From contig CACZNT010000156.1 of the NCBI GenBank assembly GCA_902782635.1, forward strand, positions 1 to 56,996: DNA of 56,996 nucleotides, given 5' to 3'. The position numbers were made by a program, and so were the translations under genes. The notes under the pieces were generated by a model. It ran no database searches, had not been told where the DNA came from, and was given only the letters and a program-made list of their open reading frames with translations. This DNA comes from an uncultured Coriobacteriaceae bacterium (GTDB lineage: Bacteria > Actinomycetota > Coriobacteriia > Coriobacteriales > Atopobiaceae). Shown piece by piece: positions 32,915 to 40,202 of this stretch. Position 1 is the stretch's first letter. The number at the start of each line of letters is the position of its first letter.

Positions 32915-33886
32915 ATGAAGAATGTGACGCGTCGCGGTGCCATTGCCATGGCTCTTGGCATGGGCCTCGCTGCCTGCGGAAACTCCGGCTCCGGCAACTC
33001 CGGCTCGGGCGAGGGCTCCGGCGACGGCTACAAGATCGGCGTCATCCAGCTCGTCGAGCACCCCGCGCTCGACGCCTCCAACAAGGGCTTCGTCGCCGCG
33101 CTCGACGAGGCGGGCATCAGCTACACCATCGACCAGCAGAACGCCCAGGGCGACCAGTCGGCCTGCCAGACCATCGCGTCCAAGCTGGTGAACGACAAGG
33201 ACGACCTCATCCTCGCCATCGCCACCCCGGCGGCCGAGGCCATCGCCGGCGCCACCACCGAGATCCCCATCGTGGGCACCGCCATCACCGACTTCGCCGA
33301 GTCGGGCCTGGTGGCCTCCAACGATGCCCCCGGCGGCAACATCACCGGCACCTCCGACCTCACGCCGGTCGAGGCCCAGATCGAGCTGCTCCAGAAGCTG
33401 CTCCCCGATGCGAAGACGGTGGGCGTGCTCTTCTGCTCCGCCGAGTCGAACTCCGAGATCCAGGTGCAGATGGCCGAGGAGGCCTGCGCAGCGGCCGGCA
33501 TCACGGCCGAGCGCTACTCCGTCTCCAGCTCCAACGAGATCCAGCAGGTCGTCGAGTCGATGATCGGCAAGGTCGACGCCATCTACTGCCCCACCGACAA
33601 CACCATCGCCGCGGGCATGGCCACGGTCGCCATGGTGGCGAACGAGAACGGCCTGCCCACCATCTGCGGCGAGTCCGGCATGGTGGAGAGCGGCGGCCTG
33701 GTGACCTACGGCATCGACTACTACGAGCTGGGTTACCGCGCGGGCAAGATGGCCGTGCGCATCCTCGTCGACGGCGAGGACCCCGCGTCCATGCCCATCG
33801 AGCACCTCGCCACCGAGGAGTGCGAGCTCGCCAAGAACGACGAGACGGCCGCCGCGCTCGGCATCGACCTCTCCGTGCTGGACTAA
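32915..33886 (+). CDS. ABC importer substrate-binding lipoprotein (ABC_sub_bind family)
   Basis: A 323-residue lipoprotein. The signal peptide ends in LAAC (Cys21), followed by a Gly/Ser linker. The mature part has the periplasmic-binding fold of the TrpX-like ABC_sub_bind family: YKIGVIQLVEHPALDAS, then ATPAAEAIAGATTEIPIVGTA-like strands and GIDYYELGYRAGKMA. Relatives bind amino acids such as tryptophan or tyrosine, or other small aromatic solutes. AGAAGGGAA precedes the ATG. Permease and ATPase genes follow, so this is a complete importer operon. Confidence 0.9.
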   Translation: MKNVTRRGAIAMALGMGLAACGNSGSGNSGSGEGSGDGYKIGVIQLVEHPALDASNKGFVAALDEAGISYTIDQQNAQGDQSACQTIASKLVNDKDDLILAIATPAAEAIAGATTEIPIVGTAITDFAESGLVASNDAPGGNITGTSDLTPVEAQIELLQKLLPDAKTVGVLFCSAESNSEIQVQMAEEACAAAGITAERYSVSSSNEIQQVVESMIGKVDAIYCPTDNTIAAGMATVAMVANENGLPTICGESGMVESGGLVTYGIDYYELGYRAGKMAVRILVDGEDPASMPIEHLATEECELAKNDETAAALGIDLSVLD

Positions 33887-33913
33887 CGCATCCGGCACAC
33901 ACCAAGCAAGACA

Positions 33914-33947
33914 GCGCACCCCGGCGCGGCCAGTGTCCGGGGTGCGC
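33914..33947 (+). terminator. Intercistronic hairpin after the binding-protein gene
   Basis: GCGCACCCCGG and CCGGGGTGCGC pair perfectly (11 bp) with a 12-base loop. A hairpin here commonly protects the binding-protein mRNA and lowers downstream expression. Confidence 0.65.
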
Positions 33948-33973
33948 GCCATCTGGAAGGGAAGTCACACGAC

Positions 33974-34891
33974 ATGCTGCTAGCCCTGCAAGGCGCCATC
34001 TCCCAGGGAATCCTCTGGGGCATCATGGTTCTGGGCGTCTACATCACCTATCGACTGCTCGACATCGCCGACCTCACCATCGACGGCAGCTTCGCCCTGG
34101 GCGGCTGCACCTGCGCGGTGATGGTGGTGGGCCTGGGACTCAACCCCTGGCTGGCGCTTCTGGTGGGAGCTGCCGTAGGCGTAGCGGCGGGCGCGGTGAC
34201 GGGCATCCTGCACACCGTCTTCGACATCCCGGCCATCCTCGCCGGCATCCTCACCCAGATCGGCCTCTGGTCGATCAACCTGCGCATCATGGGCAAGTCG
34301 AACACGCCGCTCCTGCAGGTGGACACCGTCTTCACGCAGGTGGCCAAGCTCACCGGCATGTCGCAGCCCGTCGCCACGATGGTGATTGGCCTGCTCTTCG
34401 CCGCCGCCTGCATCGGCGGGCTCTACTGGTTCTTCGGCACCGAGATCGGCGCCGCGCTGCGCGCCACGGGCAACAACGAGAACATGGTGCGCGCGCTGGG
34501 CATCAACACGGGCACCACCAAGATGATCGCCCTCATGCTCTCCAACGGCCTCATCGGCCTGGCCGGCGCGCTCATCTGCCAGAGCCAGAAGTACGCCGAC
34601 ATCGGCATGGGCACCGGCGCCATCATCATCGGCCTGGCCGCCATCGTGATCGGCGAGGTGCTGGGAAGGCTCGCCCCCGGCAAGCTCACCTCGTTCGGCA
34701 GCCGCCTCACCAGCGCGGTCGTCGGCTCGGCGGTCTACTTCCTCATCCGCGCCATCGTGCTGCAGATGGGCCTCGACGCAAACGACATGAAGCTCTTCTC
34801 GGCCATCATCGTGGCGCTCGCCCTGGCCGTTCCGGTGGCAATCGAGCGTACGCAGCAACGCCGCATGTACGCGAAGGGAGGCGAGGCCTGA
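33974..34891 (+). CDS. ABC importer permease (BPD_transp_2 family)
   Basis: A 305-residue membrane protein with about eight hydrophobic segments, of the branched-chain amino acid/ribose-type permease family that pairs with ABC_sub_bind proteins. The cytosolic coupling loop lies around GAALRATGNNENMVRALGIN. It forms the membrane channel, probably as a dimer. GGAAGGGAAG precedes the start. Its stop overlaps the ATPase start in TGATG, giving coupled translation. Confidence 0.9.
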   Translation: MLLALQGAISQGILWGIMVLGVYITYRLLDIADLTIDGSFALGGCTCAVMVVGLGLNPWLALLVGAAVGVAAGAVTGILHTVFDIPAILAGILTQIGLWSINLRIMGKSNTPLLQVDTVFTQVAKLTGMSQPVATMVIGLLFAAACIGGLYWFFGTEIGAALRATGNNENMVRALGINTGTTKMIALMLSNGLIGLAGALICQSQKYADIGMGTGAIIIGLAAIVIGEVLGRLAPGKLTSFGSRLTSAVVGSAVYFLIRAIVLQMGLDANDMKLFSAIIVALALAVPVAIERTQQRRMYAKGGEA

Positions 34892-35685
34892 TGCTGACGC
34901 TCACGGGTGTGCGCAAGACCTTCAACATCGGCACCGTCAACGAGAAGCCGGCGCTGCGCGGCGTCGACCTGCACCTGGCCAAGGGCGACTTCGTCACCGT
35001 CATCGGCGGCAACGGCGCGGGCAAGTCGACGATGCTGAACGTGATCGCCGGCGTCTTCCCGCCGGATTCGGGCACCATCGAGCTGGGCGGCGAGGACATC
35101 TCGCGCCTCTCCGAGCATGCGCGCGCGAAGCACCTGGGTCGCGTCTTCCAGGACCCGATGATGGGCACCGCCGCCGACATGCAGATCGAGGAGAACCTTG
35201 CGCTCGCCGCCCGTCGCGGGCAGAGCCGCGGCCTCGCCTGGAACATCACGCGCGAGGAGCGCGCCGAGTTTCGCGAGAAGCTCGCCACGCTGGGCCTCGG
35301 CCTGGAGGATCGTCTGTCCGACAAGGTGGGCCTGCTCTCGGGCGGCCAGCGCCAGGCGCTCACGCTGCTCATGGCCACGCTCAAGGAGCCGGAGCTGCTC
35401 CTGCTCGACGAGCACACGGCGGCGCTCGACCCCAAGACCGCGGCCCTGGTGCTCGACCTCACGCAGAAGATCGTGGAGCGCGCGGGGCTCACGACGCTGA
35501 TGGTGACGCACAACATGCACGACGCCATCCGCACGGGCAACCGCCTCATCATGATGGCCGACGGCAAGGTGATCTACGACGTCTCCGGCGAGGAGAAGGC
35601 GAACCTGCACCGCGCCGACCTCATGGCGAAGTTCGAGGAGGCGGCGGGCAACGAGCTCGCGAGCGACCGCATGCTGCTCGGCTAG
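34891..35685 (+). CDS. ABC importer ATP-binding protein
   Basis: A 264-residue ATPase. Walker A GGNGAGKST (39-47), Q-loop VFQDPMMG, signature LLSGGQRQALTLLMAT, Walker B LLLLDEHTAALD and VTHNMHDAI with the switch His. In Walker B the usual Glu-Pro/Ala reads DEHTAALD, a form found in this subfamily and also in the truncated copy at 14489-15007. It drives the permease encoded upstream. Confidence 0.93.
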   Translation: MLTLTGVRKTFNIGTVNEKPALRGVDLHLAKGDFVTVIGGNGAGKSTMLNVIAGVFPPDSGTIELGGEDISRLSEHARAKHLGRVFQDPMMGTAADMQIEENLALAARRGQSRGLAWNITREERAEFREKLATLGLGLEDRLSDKVGLLSGGQRQALTLLMATLKEPELLLLDEHTAALDPKTAALVLDLTQKIVERAGLTTLMVTHNMHDAIRTGNRLIMMADGKVIYDVSGEEKANLHRADLMAKFEEAAGNELASDRMLLG

Positions 35686-35692
35686 CGGGCGC

Positions 35693-35740
35693 GGGCCTCG
35701 CCTGCCCGGCCAACCCGGGCCTCGCCTGCCCGGCCAACCC
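35693..35740. repeat. Tandem 24-bp duplication
   Basis: Two adjoining exact copies of GGGCCTCGCCTGCCCGGCCA plus ACCC directly after the ABC ATPase gene. Confidence 0.95.
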
Positions 35741-35778
35741 TCATCCAGCTTTCATCTTCGCCTCAGCAAGGGTTAATC
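35741..35778 (+). promoter_or_regulatory. Direct repeats typical of an OmpR-type regulator, with possible -10
   Basis: TCATC (35741), TCATC (35752) and TCAGC (35763) recur every 11 bp, one helical turn, as in binding sites of OmpR/PhoB response regulators. GTTAATCTT just downstream could contain the -10. The operon following encodes such a regulator, so autoregulation is likely. Confidence 0.45.
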
Positions 35779-35835
35779 TTGTGCTGCCACCATTCTTGTC
35801 ACCGGGGGCACAGGGCCTCCGCACGAGAAGGGACC

Positions 35836-36381
35836 ATGATGGACCGGCTGGAGAAGGTCGAGCTCATTCGCGAGAAGACCGGCGTCTCCTACGATGACGC
35901 CCAGGCAGCGCTTGCCGCCAACAACGATGACGTGCTCGACGCGATCGTCTGGCTCGAGCGGCTCGGCAAGGTGGAGACCACCGCGGCTCGCCATACCACG
36001 GCTGCGGAGGCGGGCTCCCCCATCTCGGCAGAGATGGTTGCCGCGCAGGAGAGCTACGAGCGCGCAAGCAAGAAGACCAAGATCGGCACGCTCGTCGAGC
36101 GCCTGCTCTCCGTTATCGAGCGCCTGTGCCGCAAGGGCCTCGACACCACCTTCGTGGTCGAGCGTCGCGGCGAGCGCATCGTCGCCCTGCCCGTGCTGGT
36201 GCTCGTGATTGGCATCCTGGTTTGGTGGGTGACGCTCCCGCTGCTCATCGTCGGCCTCTTCCTCGAGTGCCACTATCGCTTCGAGGGCGTGGACAAGGTC
36301 ACCGTCAATCTCAACGACATGATGGACGCGGCCTCGGAGGGCGCGACCACCCTCAAGGACAGCTTCAAGAAGGACGAGTAG
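35836..36381 (+). CDS. DUF4342 membrane protein with UBA-like start
   Basis: A 181-residue protein. The first ~45 residues resemble a UBA-like helical bundle (VELIREKTGVSYDDAQAALA…DAIVWLE), as in DUF4342 proteins. A basic middle is followed by one or two membrane helices (LPVLVLVIGILVWWVTLPLL) and a charged tail. GAGAAGGGA precedes the ATG. It ends two bases before the response-regulator start, so it belongs to the two-component operon and may be its target or a modulator at the membrane. Confidence 0.78.
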   Translation: MMDRLEKVELIREKTGVSYDDAQAALAANNDDVLDAIVWLERLGKVETTAARHTTAAEAGSPISAEMVAAQESYERASKKTKIGTLVERLLSVIERLCRKGLDTTFVVERRGERIVALPVLVLVIGILVWWVTLPLLIVGLFLECHYRFEGVDKVTVNLNDMMDAASEGATTLKDSFKKDE

Positions 36382-36383
36382 CC

Positions 36384-37073
36384 ATGGCGAGGATCCTCAT
36401 AGTGGAGGACGAGGCGAAGATTGCCCGCTTCATCGAGCTCGAGCTCGCCCATGAGGGATATGAAGTCGACAAGGTAGAGGACGGGAGGGCAGGCGTCGAT
36501 GCCGCCCTCTCGTCTCCGTACGACCTCATCCTGCTCGACGTGCTCCTCCCCCATCTCAATGGCATGGAGGTGCTCAGGAGGATCCGCCGCGAATCCGACG
36601 TGCCCGTGATCATGCTCACGGCCCGCGATGCCGTCATGGACAAGGTTGCCGGCCTCGATGCCGGTGCCGACGACTACATAACCAAGCCCTTCGCCATCGA
36701 GGAGCTGCTCGCGCGCATCCGCGTGGCGCTCAAGCGCAAGGCCGAGCAGGAGCACGGCTCGACCCTGCAGACGGAGGTCCTGCAGCTTGGCCCCGTCTCG
36801 CTCGACGTCGACCGCCACGAGGTGAGCGTGAACGGCGAGCCCATCGAGCTCACCAATCGCGAGTTCGAGGTGTTGCGGACCCTCATGGAGAGCCCGGGGA
36901 TCGTCCAAACCCGTGAGCGGCTCGCGAGCGAGGCACTCGATTACGACTTCGTGGGCGAGAGCAACATCGTCGACGTCTACATCCGCCAGCTGCGCTCCAA
37001 GATAGACGACCGATACGACGTCAAGCTCATCACGACCGTGCGCGGTGTTGGGTATGTCATCCGCGAACCCTAG
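36384..37073 (+). CDS. OmpR/PhoB-family response regulator
   Basis: A 229-residue regulator. Receiver domain: acidic pocket EDE at 8-10, phospho-acceptor Asp in LILLDVLLP, Thr in MLTARD and Lys in YITKPF. Then a winged-helix effector (ELTNREFEVLRTLM … VDVYIRQLRSKID … TTVRGVGYVIR). It binds DNA as a dimer when phosphorylated by the kinase encoded next. The candidate site is the 11-bp repeat before the operon. Confidence 0.95.
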   Translation: MARILIVEDEAKIARFIELELAHEGYEVDKVEDGRAGVDAALSSPYDLILLDVLLPHLNGMEVLRRIRRESDVPVIMLTARDAVMDKVAGLDAGADDYITKPFAIEELLARIRVALKRKAEQEHGSTLQTEVLQLGPVSLDVDRHEVSVNGEPIELTNREFEVLRTLMESPGIVQTRERLASEALDYDFVGESNIVDVYIRQLRSKIDDRYDVKLITTVRGVGYVIREP

Positions 37074-38316
37074 GGAGGGGCTGCGCGTTCCCTCGATAGC
37101 GCGGGGGATCGCCTGGGGCTATTGGTGGCGCAGGCTGCTCTCGTGGCTCGTCTTCGACATCGTGCTCATCGCGCTTGCCCTGGCACTCGTCCTGCATGCC
37201 AACCGCGCCAAGATCGCGCCGCTCGACGCGACCGTCATTCCCATCGGCATCCGCGGCGAGGGGCTGGACCCCGACACCATCCGCTTCTACTTCCTGGTTG
37301 ACGATGTGGAGCGCAGCATTCCGCTTGGCGCCACCGTCCGCCAGGCCATGCCGTTTGCCGCCGTCATCGGCGCATGGGAGCTGTTCGACCTGCTGTCCCT
37401 CGCGATGAGCACAAGGCGCGTGCGCAGGCGGCTCCAGCCACTCAACGAGCTCGCGCTCACCGCCGAGGAAATCGGCGCGCGTCCGCTCATGGACGCCGCG
37501 CAAATCGAGACGCTCGAGCAGGCCATCGAACGGGCGAGCGTCGACTCCCCCACCGTCACCACGGGCGATCGCGACCTCCAGAGCATCGAGGTTGCGCTCA
37601 ACGGCCTGCTGAGGCGCATGCAGGAGGCCAAGCTCCAGCAGATGCGCTTTGTCTCGGATGCGAGCCACGAGCTGCGCACGCCCATCGCCGTGATCCAGGG
37701 GTACGTCAACATGCTCGACCGGTGGGGCAAGACCGACGAGAAGGTGCTCGACGAGTCGATCGAGGCCCTCAAGGCCGAGTCGGATCACATGCACGAGCTG
37801 GTGGAGCAGCTCCTCTTCCTCGCGCGCGGCGACTCCGGACGCAACTCGCTGCGCCTCGCGTCGGTTGATGTGGGCGAGATGCTGCACGAGGTGTGCGAGG
37901 AATACCAGATGATTGACGAATCGCACGAGTACCTCTGCAGCGTCCCCGACGGCAGCTCGGCCAACCTCGTCGCCCAGGTTGACCTCGCGATGCTCAAGCA
38001 GTCTCTGCGCATCATGGTGGAGAACGCCCGCAAGTACTCCCCCGCGGGCACGCAGATCAGCCTCAGCGCGGCAGCAGATGACGCCAGCGTGACGTTTTCC
38101 GTGCAGGACGAGGGCATAGGGCTCTCACCTGCTGATGCCGCACATATCTTCGATCGCTTCTATCGCTCCGATTCTGCACGCCAGAAGGATGTCGAGGGGT
38201 CGGGCCTGGGGCTCTCGATTGCCAAGTGGATCGTCGACGCGCACGGAGGCACGATCGAGGTGCTCTCCAGCGAGGGCGTGGGCACACGTTTCACCGTCCG
38301 CATCCCCCGCGCCTGA
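37054..38316 (+). CDS. Sensor histidine kinase
   Basis: A 420-residue membrane kinase. It has two transmembrane helices (WLVFDIVLIALALALVL; MPFAAVIGAWELFDLLSLAM) enclosing a short ~60-residue extracellular sensor. The dimerisation/H-box is SDASHELRTPIAVI (His phospho-acceptor), the N-box MVENARKYS, G1 VQDEGIGL and G2 GSGLGLSIAKW. The start overlaps the regulator gene by 20 bases; GTG at 37045 is an alternative. The cognate stimulus is unknown. The last residues VRIPRA and the stop lie in a duplicated DNA segment. Confidence 0.93.
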   Translation: MSSANPREGLRVPSIARGIAWGYWWRRLLSWLVFDIVLIALALALVLHANRAKIAPLDATVIPIGIRGEGLDPDTIRFYFLVDDVERSIPLGATVRQAMPFAAVIGAWELFDLLSLAMSTRRVRRRLQPLNELALTAEEIGARPLMDAAQIETLEQAIERASVDSPTVTTGDRDLQSIEVALNGLLRRMQEAKLQQMRFVSDASHELRTPIAVIQGYVNMLDRWGKTDEKVLDESIEALKAESDHMHELVEQLLFLARGDSGRNSLRLASVDVGEMLHEVCEEYQMIDESHEYLCSVPDGSSANLVAQVDLAMLKQSLRIMVENARKYSPAGTQISLSAAADDASVTFSVQDEGIGLSPADAAHIFDRFYRSDSARQKDVEGSGLGLSIAKWIVDAHGGTIEVLSSEGVGTRFTVRIPRA

Positions 38317-38397
38317 GCGCATGACAGTTTGGGGACAGGCACCTAAGTGTCATATCGTCCGCATCCCCCGCGCCTGAGGGCATGACAGTTTGGGGAC
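38295..38397. repeat. Duplicated 42-bp segment covering the kinase stop codon, with REP-like core
   Basis: Copies at 38295-38336 and 38356-38397 differ at one base. Each carries the last codons of the kinase, its stop, and ATGACAGTTTGGGGAC. Between them is AGGCACCTAAGTGTCAT, the same module as in the palindrome at 49182-49277. Confidence 0.92.
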
Positions 38398-38402
38398 CCC
38401 GT

Positions 38403-39515
38403 TCACTCGAACGTAGCGGCGGCCTCGGCCAGCAGCTTGATGACGGGCAGGTGCTGCGGGCAGGCGGCCTCGCACTGTCCGCATTCGATGCACGCGCTTG
38501 CCGGCGCCGCCGTTGCGACCGCCTGCGCATAGGCCTCGCGCGCAGCCTCAATCCTTCCCGTCGACAGCTTGTCGTTCATCGCGGCGAACACCTTGGGGAT
38601 GGGGATGGACTGCGGGCATCCCGTGGTGCAGTACCCGCAGGCAGTGCATCCGATGGCGGCCGACTTCCCCAGCAGCTCCTGAGCCTTGCGGATCACCTCG
38701 CGTTCGGCCTCGTCGAGCGGCTTGAAGTCGCGCATGAACGAGAGGTTGTCGGCCATCTGCGCGCGATTCGACATGCCCGAGAGCACCGTGATGATGCCGT
38801 CGAGCGACGCCGCGAAGCGGATGGCCCAGCTGGCAGGCGACGCGTCCGGGTTTGCGGCGCGCAGGAGCTCGGCCACCTCCCGCGGCGGGTCGGCCAGCTG
38901 CCCGCCCTTCACCGGCTCCATCACCACGATCGACACGTCATGCGCGCGGGCCACTTCGTAGCAGGCGCGAGACGCGATGCCCGCATCCTCCCAATCGCGG
39001 TAGTTGAGCTGCAGCTGGACGAACTCGGCATCCGCGTTCTCGGTGAGCAGGCGATCGAGCAGCGCGGGCGTCCCGTGGAACGAGAATCCCCAGTGGCGCA
39101 CCTTCCCCTCGCGCTTGAGCTCGCGCGCCCAATCCCAGAGGTCGAGGCGCTCGTACTTCTTGCTGTTCGACTCCATAAGGGTGTGTAGCAGGTAGTAGTC
39201 GACGTAGTCGACGCCCAGCTTGCGCAGGCTCGTCTCGATCTGGCCGCGGGCGATGCCCGCCGTGGGCGCAACCGGGGCATAGAGCTTGGTCGCGATGGTG
39301 AAGCTCTCGCGCGGATGACGCTCCACGAGCGCCTTGCGCGTCGCCGTCTCCGACCCCGGGTAGATGCGCGCAGTGTCGAAGTAGCTCATGCCTGCGTCGA
39401 GGAACATGTCGACCATCTCGGCGGTGGCGTCCACGTCGATGCGCGGCCCCTTGCGCGGCAGGCGCATCATGCCAAAGCCCAGCTTGGGCGTATCGCTGCC
39501 AAAGTACTCGGCCAT
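38403..39515 (-). CDS. Aldo/keto reductase with C-terminal ferredoxin domain
   Basis: A 370-residue protein. Residues ~1-270 are an aldo/keto reductase barrel with the tetrad Asp and Tyr in FDTARIYPGS, Lys in IATKLY and His in RHWGFSFHG. The C-terminal ~90 residues hold two cysteine clusters, CTACGYCTTGCP and CIECGQCEAACP, for two [4Fe-4S] centres. This architecture is common in anaerobes and probably passes electrons between ferredoxin and a carbonyl substrate. GGGAGAGGAG supports the start. Its end lies next to the duplicated repeats. Confidence 0.92.
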   Translation of the reverse strand: MAEYFGSDTPKLGFGMMRLPRKGPRIDVDATAEMVDMFLDAGMSYFDTARIYPGSETATRKALVERHPRESFTIATKLYAPVAPTAGIARGQIETSLRKLGVDYVDYYLLHTLMESNSKKYERLDLWDWARELKREGKVRHWGFSFHGTPALLDRLLTENADAEFVQLQLNYRDWEDAGIASRACYEVARAHDVSIVVMEPVKGGQLADPPREVAELLRAANPDASPASWAIRFAASLDGIITVLSGMSNRAQMADNLSFMRDFKPLDEAEREVIRKAQELLGKSAAIGCTACGYCTTGCPQSIPIPKVFAAMNDKLSTGRIEAAREAYAQAVATAAPASACIECGQCEAACPQHLPVIKLLAEAAATFE

Positions 39516-39620
39516 GGTGGCTCCTCTCCCCCGAGTTGCGCACATTGTACGCCCGCCACACGAGAATGCGGGCAGGATGCACCCCTCCGCCTGGCTTGCT
39601 CGAGCGCCGGCGGCGAGAGC

Positions 39621-40193
39621 CTACAAGACGAGGATGCCGAGGTGCTCGAGCAGGATCTTCGCGCCGATCAGGATGAGGATCGTGCCACCGGCGATGCTGG
39701 CGGGCTTGCGCCAGTGCGACCCGAACGTCGCGCCAATGGCGACGCCCACCATGGAGAGCGCGCAGGTGACGATGCCGATGAGCGTCACCGCCCCGACGAT
39801 CGGGACGTTGAGGGCGGCGAAGGTGAGGCCCACTGCGAGCGCGTCTATCGAGGTGGCGATGGCCAGGAGCAGGCACTCGACGAGGTCGAGCCCGCCGTCC
39901 ACCGCACATTCCTCTTCCCCCTCGTGCACGGCGTCGGCGATCATCTTCATCCCGATGAGCGCGAGCAGCGAGAAGGCGATCCAGTGGTCGTATGGCGCGA
40001 TGACGCGGATGAAGCGCGAGCCGAGCGCCCATCCGATGAGTGGCATGAGCGCCTGGAAGCCACCGAAGAGCACCCCCAGGAACGCGGCCTGGCCCCACTT
40101 GATGCGCTCCATGCACAGGCCCTTGCAGAGCGAGACGGCGAAGGCGTCCATGGCGACTCCGACGGCTATGAGCACGAGTTCGGCAATTCCCAC
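39621..40193 (-). CDS. mntP: Manganese efflux pump MntP
   Basis: A 190-residue membrane protein with six predicted helices in two inverted halves. Acidic signature residues sit in MDAFAVSLCKGL (helix 1) and IDALAVGLTFAAL (helix 4), as in MntP. It exports Mn2+ and prevents manganese toxicity. It starts 9 bp after the feoAB gene, so the two metal transporters are likely co-transcribed; export of Mn while Fe2+ is imported would keep the metal ratio. Confidence 0.93.
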   Translation of the reverse strand: MGIAELVLIAVGVAMDAFAVSLCKGLCMERIKWGQAAFLGVLFGGFQALMPLIGWALGSRFIRVIAPYDHWIAFSLLALIGMKMIADAVHEGEEECAVDGGLDLVECLLLAIATSIDALAVGLTFAALNVPIVGAVTLIGIVTCALSMVGVAIGATFGSHWRKPASIAGGTILILIGAKILLEHLGILVL

Positions 40194-40202
40194 GATGCCT
40201 CC

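Noticed and set aside
36126-36383. Longer response-regulator start inside the DUF4342 gene
   Set aside because: Receiver domains begin at MARILIVEDE, and the upstream frame is the shadow of the membrane protein gene.
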